A stretch of DNA of 40,161 nt from positions 1 to 40,161 of the forward strand of contig NZ_JAMXOT010000065.1 of assembly GCF_024220515.1 (NCBI RefSeq), read 5' to 3'. The position numbers were made by a program, and so were the translations under genes. The notes under the pieces are model-generated. The model saw only the letters and a program-made list of their open reading frames with translations. It had not been told where the DNA came from and searched no databases. Numbering within the stretch: the first letter of the stretch is position 1; every line of letters begins with the position of its first letter. This DNA is from Oscillatoria sp. HE19RPO (GTDB lineage Bacteria; Cyanobacteriota; Cyanobacteriia; Cyanobacteriales; Laspinemataceae). This document shows, piece by piece, positions 33,873-40,161 of this stretch.

Positions 33873-35360
33873 TCACGAAGGGCCGCCAATGAAAATGTCC
33901 CGCACCCTGACTGGGACGCAAGCGTGAGTCATTTGCGCCACCTGCATCGGTTCTCCTTTTCCACAGAGATTGGTGCCACACTGAATCTGCTCAGATTTTG
34001 GCCCGATCGCATCCACACTTTTCCAAAAATCCGTGGTCATCGACTGATAGGTGACATCTTTTAACATTCCCACGATTTTCCCTTTTTTGACTTGCCAAAA
34101 GGCATCCCCGCCAAATTGAAAATTCCGCCGTTGTTGGTCAATCGAATAGCTACCAATCCCATCAATTAAAATCCCGTCCTCGGTATCGGCGATCGCTTCA
34201 GCAAGCGTCGCGGTATGACTCCCCCCATCCGGTCCCGGTTCTAACCCCAGATTGGGAATCCGCACCATCGGCACGTTATACCAACTATCGGCATAAGCAC
34301 ATCCATTACTACTCCCCCGTCCCAGTCGCGCTGCGGTTTCGCGATCGGTGAGATAATCTACTAAAATTCCATCCTTGACAACGTACCATTCTTGTGATAT
34401 AACTCCTTCATCGTCATATCCCATTGTTCCCCGTCCCCCCGGTTGGGTGCGATCGGCTTTAAAGTTGACCCAAGGGGCGGCATATTGCAGGCTTCCCAAG
34501 CCATCGGTGGTGGCAAAGCTGGTCCCGGCAAAGTTCGCCTCATAACCATACACGCGATCGAGTTCCGTGGGATGTCCGACGGATTCATGAATAGTGAGAA
34601 AAAGATTCGTAGGTTTCAGGATTAAAGTGGTTTTAATTCCCGAGGGTCCCTTGGGCGCGTGAACTTTGGCGATCGCCTCTGTTGCCACTCGGTCCACTTC
34701 TCCCAACAAGTCCGCCTTGTCAATATGTTCATAGCCACAATTCAACGGAGGCCGTTCATAACTGCGACTTTGGGCATCTCCATTGGCAATCGCGGTACAA
34801 TTATATCCTGGATAACTGCGGTAAATCGTTTGTTCAATCAGGGAACCTTCCGTTGAGGCAAAGATTTTCTGTTCCTGGGTAAAGCGCAAGAAAGACGAAG
34901 CTTTTTTAATCCCGCGATCGCCATACCCTAACAACCGCTCATTAATCTCTAACAATAACGCCGCTTGCTCCTCAATGGGAATCGTAAACGGGTCAATGGC
35001 AATCGGGGTCCTATAACTATCCCGATAAGCTTCTACCGGGACTAACTTCACCGGCGTCTGTTGCGTCAGGTGACTGCCTTTCGCAATTTCCACGGCGAGG
35101 GCCACAATTCGTCTAACTTCTGCTGAATTCCTGCGGGGACTCGCCGCAAATCCCCAAGACCCTTGATATAAAACCCGCACCCCAAATCCGGCACTCACCC
35201 GATCGCTCAAGTTGCTTAAAGAGCGATCGCGCGCGGTTAGACTGCGATCTCGATAACGACACAGACGGATCTCCCCATACTCACACCCCGCTTGCCGAAT
35301 CAAGGCGATCGCTTCGGTGGCTAAATCCTGATGGGTGATCTGAGTTGGCGCTTCTAACAT
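33873..35360 (-). CDS. tldD: TldD family zinc metalloprotease subunit (495 aa)
   Basis: The catalytic HExxxH motif is seen in FLTIHESVGHPTELDRVYGY at about residues 255-275. The N-terminal alpha/beta domain and the C-terminal barrel (GDAFWQVKKGKIVGMLKDVT) follow the TldD pattern. It forms a heterodimer with TldE/PmbA, whose gene lies 5 kb away on the same strand. The last residues run to a stop beside poorly conserved sequence, and the length is slightly above the usual 480. Confidence 0.93.
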   Translation of the reverse strand: MLEAPTQITHQDLATEAIALIRQAGCEYGEIRLCRYRDRSLTARDRSLSNLSDRVSAGFGVRVLYQGSWGFAASPRRNSAEVRRIVALAVEIAKGSHLTQQTPVKLVPVEAYRDSYRTPIAIDPFTIPIEEQAALLLEINERLLGYGDRGIKKASSFLRFTQEQKIFASTEGSLIEQTIYRSYPGYNCTAIANGDAQSRSYERPPLNCGYEHIDKADLLGEVDRVATEAIAKVHAPKGPSGIKTTLILKPTNLFLTIHESVGHPTELDRVYGYEANFAGTSFATTDGLGSLQYAAPWVNFKADRTQPGGRGTMGYDDEGVISQEWYVVKDGILVDYLTDRETAARLGRGSSNGCAYADSWYNVPMVRIPNLGLEPGPDGGSHTATLAEAIADTEDGILIDGIGSYSIDQQRRNFQFGGDAFWQVKKGKIVGMLKDVTYQSMTTDFWKSVDAIGPKSEQIQCGTNLCGKGEPMQVAQMTHACVPVRVRDIFIGGPS

Positions 35361-35455
35361 AACGGATTCCCAATGAGTTGTTTCCCTTAATTTTATAACG
35401 CTTCTCCAGCATTCGTGTAGGGGCAGTAGATGGACTGTCCCATCTGTAATATCAG

Positions 35456-35501
35456 ACCCTAACTGTAGAGGCGATTCGCGAATCGCCTCTACAGTTAGGG
35501 T
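35456..35501. repeat. 46-bp perfect palindrome overlapping the M28 peptidase stop codon
   Basis: ACCCTAACTGTAGAGGCG followed by ATTCG is mirrored exactly by CGAAT and then CGCCTCTACAGTTAGGGT, giving two 23-bp arms with no mismatch. The arm includes the TGTAGAGGCG motif, related to the TGTAGGGGCG sequences at 36736 and 36801. It is probably a dispersed hairpin repeat; it could also act as a transcription stop. Confidence 0.85.
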
Positions 35502-36568
35502 TTAGCCTCCAAAAATGTGGAAGTCATATTAGTTTCTAAACTTCCCTGACTCTCTAATAATGTCACCGTCGCATCGGCAATCCGTTGTGCAGAACCGATA
35601 AAAAAGTCTCGATCAATCTGAAGGGGAGTATCACTGGGTTGATGGTAGTGAGGCGATCGCAAATTCCCCGTATCCGTCACTAAAACTGCTCCAATCCCGT
35701 GATACCAAAAGGGCGCATGATCGCTTCGCAAAGTATCAGGAATTAACAACCCTTTAAAGGGAACGGGCAAGGTATAAACCGGCGGTAAATTAGCTCTAGT
35801 TTCCATCAGGAACACTTCCAGCAGGGGTAAATGTTCCGTATCTCCAATCACGGCTACAAAGTCACCGCGATCGCTGGGCGGTTGTATAGGAAGTTGACTG
35901 GGATAATCCTGACATCCGGCTTGATAACAAGCATATCCCACCATATCTACTACAATGGCACCGCGTAAGTCCGCGACTAAGTTGGGATCGCTGGCAAAGG
36001 CAAAACTGCCATGTAATCCGATTTCCTCTAAATCAAAAAAGGCCAACTCTAGCGATCGCTCAGTTTGCCAGTCCTGCAACAGTCGCGCCACTTCCAACAA
36101 CACCGCCACCCCACTGCCATTATCACTGGCACCGGCAGAACCGGGAACGGTATCATAATGTGCGCCAAGGAGGATACTTCCCGCTTCGGGATTCCTCCCC
36201 GGTTTTTTGGCAATCAGGTTGATTCCATCTGCAAAGGGTTGAGATTGCGGAGTCCATCCGGCTGCTACAAGGCGATTGCGGATATACTCTCGGGACTCTT
36301 CTCGGTTATCTGGGGTTGAGCGTTCAAAGGCTAATGCTTCTAAATCGGCCATCAGGCGACTGGGGACGACTGCTGGCGCGCGTCGGAACTCCATGCTGAG
36401 GGGACTGGGTTCGGGAAGGGTGGGGACTGGATCTGCCGGTGGCTGTGAGAGGGGAGCATTCGGGGGATCATCAAAGGATACCGGGGATTGATGGCGAGTC
36501 AGACTCACTAAGATGATGGCGATCGCACTCAGCAGGCACAGCAGCAGAATCCAGATTTTTTGTCTCAT
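35495..36568 (-). CDS. M28-family zinc aminopeptidase, secreted or membrane-anchored (357 aa)
   Basis: A hydrophobic N-terminal segment (IWILLLCLLSAIAIILVSL) acts as signal or anchor, followed by a proline-rich linker. The M28 metal ligands are visible in LLGAHYDTVPGS, ASDNGSGVAVL, FFDLEEIGLHGS (catalytic EE pair), VDMVGYACY and RSDHAPFWYHG. The protein should cleave N-terminal residues from peptides in the periplasm. Its last codons and stop lie in the 46-bp palindrome at 35456-35501. Confidence 0.9.
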   Translation of the reverse strand: MRQKIWILLLCLLSAIAIILVSLTRHQSPVSFDDPPNAPLSQPPADPVPTLPEPSPLSMEFRRAPAVVPSRLMADLEALAFERSTPDNREESREYIRNRLVAAGWTPQSQPFADGINLIAKKPGRNPEAGSILLGAHYDTVPGSAGASDNGSGVAVLLEVARLLQDWQTERSLELAFFDLEEIGLHGSFAFASDPNLVADLRGAIVVDMVGYACYQAGCQDYPSQLPIQPPSDRGDFVAVIGDTEHLPLLEVFLMETRANLPPVYTLPVPFKGLLIPDTLRSDHAPFWYHGIGAVLVTDTGNLRSPHYHQPSDTPLQIDRDFFIGSAQRIADATVTLLESQGSLETNMTSTFLEAKP

Positions 36569-36644
36569 GGTTGCAGGTTAATCTAATCCGATAAAGCAGG
36601 CACCGACATTGCCGGTTGCGGTACATCTCTTATTATGGATTATT

Positions 36645-36703
36645 GGAGTGCGAGCATCTTGCTCGCTCATACTACTCAATAGCGAGCAAGATTCTCGCAC
36701 TCC
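36645..36703. repeat. Hairpin repeat, 23-bp arms with one mismatch
   Basis: GGAGTGCGAGCATCTTGCTC at 36645 pairs with GAGCAAGATTCTCGCACTCC ending at 36703, around a 13-base loop. It is a REP-like dispersed hairpin and overlaps the left direct repeat of the next element. Confidence 0.8.
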
Positions 36704-36890
36704 TTGAACGCTAGCCCTGTCAAGGTGTATTGATTTGTAGGGGCGCTTCGAGAAGCGCCTGTCCAAGAAATAACGATTTTTCGTCATTAAATTTACCTCT
36801 TGTAGGGGCGAAACGAGAAGCGCCTGTCCAAGAAATAACGATTTTTCGTCATTAAATTTACCACCTTGACAGGGCTACTCCTTGAACGCT
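36699..36890. mobile_element. 164-bp MITE (36713-36876) with 14-bp direct repeats and an internal 65-bp duplication
   Basis: Perfect 15-bp terminal inverted repeats AGCCCTGTCAAGGTG bound 36713-36876. On both sides the same 14 bases ACTCCTTGAACGCT occur (36699-36712 and 36877-36890). Inside, a unit of about 63 bp starting TGTAGGGGCG is tandemly repeated with a 65-bp period (36736 and 36801). There is no coding capacity. Confidence 0.75.
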
Positions 36891-36919
36891 GACTTGGGCT
36901 AACCGTCGGGCGATCGGAT

Positions 36920-37084
36920 AACGACTGAAGTCGTTACTACAAACTTAAGAAGATAACGACTGAAGTCGTTACTACAAACTTAAGAAGATAACGACTGAAG
37001 TCGTTACTACGAACTTCAGAAGATAACGACTGAAGTCGTTACTACAAACTTAAGACGATAACGACTGAAGTCGTTACTACGAAC
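36920..37084. repeat. Array D: five copies of the hairpin repeat, one orientation
   Basis: Five AACGACTGAAGTCGTT units with ACTAC(A/G)AAC tails and a 35-bp period precede the 3' end of the GNAT gene. The tail alternates between ACAAAC and ACGAAC. Confidence 0.95.
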
Positions 37085-37096
37085 GGGGGGTTTCTT

Positions 37097-38065
37097 TTAT
37101 AGGGTTTTAACGTAGGATAGCCAACTTTGGACGGGATGGAAGCCCATTGCGTCATACAATCGGGTTGCACCTGTGGCACTATCGGCATCGACTCCGAGTT
37201 TGATGCTGGTGGCACCGGCAGCGTAAAGTCGTTGCATCGCAGCGATGAGCATGGAACGTCCTAAACCCATCCGGCGGAAGCCCCGGCGGGTTCCTAACCA
37301 GCTAATCCAGCCGGTTTTGCTGGAGTGAGGTAAGGTGGTTTGGAGGGAACTTTGGCAGAGGGCGGCAAAGGTGCCATCGGGGGCGACTGCCACTAAATCA
37401 AATTCCGGTTGATAGTTGGGATCCTGTTGCCAATCTTGAAAACTACTGAGGGTTAAATCGTGGTGATCCCAGTGGTCAATAAAGGATTCGTTATATAAGT
37501 CTACCCAGGCTTGATTATCTCTGGGGGCCTCTACCGATCGCACCGTAAATCCCGAGGGAAATTCTGGGGTGGGTAGGGCTTCTAGGTCGGATTTAACCAG
37601 GGTCAAAAAGGTGCGTTCTCGGCTAAAATTATGCCGTTCTAGGATGGAAATTCTAATTAAGGCTTCGGCGCGAGTTTTGGTATGTAAGTGGATACTCAGT
37701 CTACTCTGGTTGCCAATCTCTCGCAGGCGATTTTCTGCCCAATCTAAAATCTCGGTTTCTAAAGGAATAATGCCATCGGTAAAGCTATTTTCCAAGGCAT
37801 CTTTGGGGTCAACGTAGAACCACAAATACCCATCGAGTCGGTCGTCGGGTTCCGGTATCCAAAGTTGTCCAAACCCTCGCAGGTGACCGTTTGAGTCTTT
37901 CCATAACCGCCGGGACCTGACCGATGAGGTAGTGACGATCCATTTGAGATCGGCGATTGATTTATCTTCGTCTAGTAACCCATCGACTTCACAGGTTTTA
38001 ACTAGATCGGCAATCTGTTGTAAGTCTGTTTCGCCCGCTACGGGGCATCTACTGATGATACTCAT
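37097..38065 (-). CDS. GNAT-family N-acetyltransferase, probably tandem (322 aa)
   Basis: The C-terminal half contains the acetyl-CoA loop GFRRMGLGRSMLIAAMQRLY and the family ending LYDAMGFHPVQSWLSYVK. The N-terminal half (about 20-150) looks like a degenerate second GNAT unit (WIVTTSSVRSRRLWKDSNGH). This two-unit form resembles mycothiol-synthase-like GNATs, but nothing here supports that substrate. The gene ends against repeat array D. Confidence 0.85.
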   Translation of the reverse strand: MSIISRCPVAGETDLQQIADLVKTCEVDGLLDEDKSIADLKWIVTTSSVRSRRLWKDSNGHLRGFGQLWIPEPDDRLDGYLWFYVDPKDALENSFTDGIIPLETEILDWAENRLREIGNQSRLSIHLHTKTRAEALIRISILERHNFSRERTFLTLVKSDLEALPTPEFPSGFTVRSVEAPRDNQAWVDLYNESFIDHWDHHDLTLSSFQDWQQDPNYQPEFDLVAVAPDGTFAALCQSSLQTTLPHSSKTGWISWLGTRRGFRRMGLGRSMLIAAMQRLYAAGATSIKLGVDADSATGATRLYDAMGFHPVQSWLSYVKTL

Positions 38066-38925
38066 AAAAAAATCAAGAAATTGGAAAAAAAGGACAGGAC
38101 AAACGCGATCGCGTTGGTTGATATAGGTTGAAATGGAAACAGGAGATCGATTCGGTATAGTTCCGAGGCTGTCGGGACAGAGTGGAGAAACTCAGTTTCA
38201 AAAGCCCAATCTCTGCAACGTCCTCACCCTGTGGAGGGAAGACAAGTCAGTATGCATCAAGGAAACATCCGGACTGGACATCCGGAAATCGGGCCTCTTG
38301 AGCCTATCTCCTCAATTTTTTGTATAAAAATCAAGCAAGATTGAACGGCGATCGCCTATCCGCAACAAGCGATGACAACCGCCCGATCTCCCAGGGCGAT
38401 CGCCTGATGCGATTTGTTTCAGTGATGCTTTTTTTGAGACTCAAACGCTAAGTATGAGGCAGTCTCATACAAGTTTCATCCTTTATATGACTGGGTTTGA
38501 TTGCGGCAGCAAACTCGATCCAAGGCCAACAATTCTGTTCCCTTGCATCCGTAGAGTGACCGAGTTTCCGGGTCTTGACTTATCGATTCGTTATGGTTTG
38601 GTTATATCCAATTAAAGTTATCCACCCCCAGCTTTAGGTTTGGTAAGTCTATTTAGATTATACACCACAACCTGGACAATTTGGGAAAAATTTTATAAAT
38701 CCGGGGGCAATCCCGAGGCTGAAACCGGCTTTGGAAATAGATAAAACCGCCCTTTGAAAATTGCAAAAGTTCAAATTTGCACCCCTAAAAAATCCTGGGT
38801 TATTAATTCTTTATTCTTTATTTTACATCAGTTATAAGCCATAGAATACCAAGGGATGCCCCATCTATCCCCCTCCCGAGCATAGAGATTCCCAGCTAAA
38901 TAAGATAAGATAACGAAGCTAGAGA
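38066..38925. other. 860-bp region without recognisable gene
   Basis: The region between the GNAT start and the riboswitch has two HIP1 octamers and a lone DnaA-box-like TTATCCACC at 38618, and is otherwise AT-rich toward the riboswitch. The short open frames in it have no protein-like composition or ribosome sites. It should contain the promoters for both flanking genes. Confidence 0.5.
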
Positions 38926-39056
38926 AAGGGCGAGGGGAAACTCCGGTGAAAATCCGAGGCTGTGCGGCAACTGTCAGCGATTAGTGGTCTGGGGTCCCCA
39001 GGGTGTTTTCAGCCCAGGGACTCAGAAGCGATCGCAAGCCAGAACGCCCTCGCCGG
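38926..39056 (+). promoter_or_regulatory. Cobalamin (B12) riboswitch
   Basis: The conserved core CCGGTGAAAATCCGAGGCTG, the GCGGCAACTGT segment and the closing B12-box motif AAGCCAGAACGCC are in the right order. The outer stem GGCGAGGG (38929-38936) pairs perfectly with CCCTCGCC (39047-39054). No terminator follows before the ATG at 39110, and a ribosome site AAGGAG lies at about 39093, so control is probably translational. A cobalt-chelatase gene downstream fits a B12-repressed biosynthesis gene. Confidence 0.92.
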
Positions 39057-39109
39057 TTATTTGCTCAATCGATTTCCTGCCTCGCACGGGACAAGGAGCC
39101 TGTATTTTA

Positions 39110-40156
39110 ATGACGAACGTCAAAACATCCGATCTGATCGACATTACATCACCAACTTCCGAGTTACAGTCTGTGGAATTGCCACCTTTACCGATACAGC
39201 GTCCTTTATTACTGGTCGGTCACGGCACCCGCGACGAACGGGGACGGCAAAGTTTCCTGGATTTTGCAGCAGCCTATACAGCCTTAGACTCGTCGCGGCT
39301 GGTTGTGCCTTGTTTCCTGGAACTGACTGGCCCTACGATTCAGGAGGGGATAGATCGGTGTGTGGACCTGGGATATTCTGAATTTTCCGTGTTGCCAGTG
39401 CTGCTGTTTGCCGCGCGCCACAATAAGTTTGATATTACCAATGAATTAGACCGGGCCCGGGAACGGCATCCCCATCTCAAGTTTTATTACGGACGGCATT
39501 TTGGAATCGCGCCGGGAATTGTGGAGTTGTGGCGATCGCGACTGGCGCAACTAGACCAACCGCAGCACAATCCCCATCAAATTGAGCGATCGGACACGGT
39601 ATTACTCTTCGTCGGACGGGGTTCCAGTGACCCGGATGCCAACAGCGATGTCTATAAAATCGCCCGAATTTTGTGGGAAGGCAGCGGTTATAAAACCGTG
39701 GAAGTCTGTTTTATTGGCATTACCCATCCCCGGTTAGAAGAAGGATTCGATCGCGCCCGACTCTTCCAACCCAAACGGATTATTGTGGTTCCTTATTTCC
39801 TGTTTACCGGCGTTTTAGTCCAGAAAATTTTCAATATCACTGCCGCGCAACAAGAACAATGGACGGACCTTTCAATTACCGCCCTCCCCGAAATGGGAAT
39901 TAATCGAGAATTGCTGACCCTCCTGCGCGATCGCGAGATTGAAACCCATCTAGGACAGGTGCAAATGAACTGTGAAATGTGCAAATTCCGATTAATGGCC
40001 AAGTCAGAGGGTCATGCTCACGGCCATAATCACGGTCATAATCATGGTCATGGTCATGATCATGGTCATGGCCACGATCACGGTCATAGCCACGATAATC
40101 CTGACCCCTATGCCAATGTTGATGCCTACCATCAACGGATTTGGCAAACGCCCTAA
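39110..40156 (+). CDS. cbiX: Sirohydrochlorin cobaltochelatase CbiX, long form with His-rich tail (348 aa)
   Basis: CbiX inserts Co2+ into sirohydrochlorin for B12 synthesis; SirB relatives insert Fe2+. Two homologous halves are visible. The first has the catalytic histidine in [17 protein letters not shown]; in the second the equivalent position is [16 protein letters not shown]. An MNCEMC motif (MxCxxC) near residue 285 may bind an [4Fe-4S] cluster, as known for some CbiX. The last 45 residues contain a histidine/glycine/aspartate tract of about 28 residues, likely for metal binding. I chose the ATG at 39110 because the riboswitch and AAGGAG lie just upstream. An earlier in-frame ATG at 38984 lies inside the riboswitch. 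The stop is five bases from the window end. Confidence 0.92.
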   Translation: MTNVKTSDLIDITSPTSELQSVELPPLPIQRPLLLVGHGTRDERGRQSFLDFAAAYTALDSSRLVVPCFLELTGPTIQEGIDRCVDLGYSEFSVLPVLLFAARHNKFDITNELDRARERHPHLKFYYGRHFGIAPGIVELWRSRLAQLDQPQHNPHQIERSDTVLLFVGRGSSDPDANSDVYKIARILWEGSGYKTVEVCFIGITHPRLEEGFDRARLFQPKRIIVVPYFLFTGVLVQKIFNITAAQQEQWTDLSITALPEMGINRELLTLLRDREIETHLGQVQMNCEMCKFRLMAKSEGHAHGHNHGHNHGHGHDHGHGHDHGHSHDNPDPYANVDAYHQRIWQTP

Positions 40157-40161
40157 TCCTG

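Noticed and set aside
38618-38626. DnaA-box-like TTATCCACC as a sign of a replication origin
   Set aside because: It is a single imperfect box without a cluster, an AT-rich unwinding element, or dnaA or dnaN nearby.
38984-39109. N-terminal extension of CbiX
   Set aside because: The added 42 residues are a translation of the cobalamin riboswitch; the ATG at 39110 has a ribosome site and gives the family start.

Overview
This is a stretch of cyanobacterial chromosome, most likely from a filamentous Oscillatoriales-type organism. The evidence is the photosystem II operon psbE-psbF-psbL-psbJ with ycf48 and rubredoxin beside it, the NDH-1 cluster ndhC-ndhK-ndhJ, and the very frequent HIP1 octamer GCGATCGC. 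I cannot fix the genus from sequence alone.

Layout. Positions 1-2.4 kb are a mobile-element scar: two ISAs1-family copies flank and split a HEPN-nuclease pseudogene, one half of which is inverted. Positions 2.7-17 kb mix housekeeping genes (mscS, a methyltransferase, miaB, a phosphotransferase, a desaturase) with defence or mobile-type genes: a NACHT ATPase, WD40 remnants, an ABC-F protein, a Uma2 nuclease, hicAB, and an unfamiliar two-gene operon (14151-16731). That operon encodes a winged-helix protein and an ATPase fused to a nuclease-like segment and a helix-hairpin-helix tail. Positions 18-25.7 kb hold a long acidic/proline-rich protein of unknown function, then the photosynthesis genes (psbEFLJ, ycf48, rubA) and ndhCKJ. 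Positions 25.9-38 kb carry an alpha/beta-hydrolase-like protein, a YkvA-type membrane protein, both TldD/TldE protease subunits, a vapBC-type toxin-antitoxin pair, a PAS-GAF-GGDEF-EAL signalling protein, an M28 peptidase and a GNAT acetyltransferase. The right end (38.9-40.2 kb) is a cobalamin riboswitch followed by a CbiX-type chelatase with a histidine-rich tail.

Repeats are prominent. A hairpin repeat of about 25 nt (AACGACTGAAGTCGTT plus ACTACGAAC) forms four arrays. Two of them, beside psbEFLJ and beside ndhCKJ, are mirror-symmetric: forward copies, a unique core, then reverse copies. There are also three MITE-like elements, two with clear flanking direct repeats, and several long palindromes.

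The points most worth following up are the winged-helix/ATPase-nuclease operon (HIP1-free, its own extended -10 promoter), the mirror-symmetric arrays, and the split and inverted HEPN gene, whose 10-bp target duplication lets the original reading frame be rebuilt.
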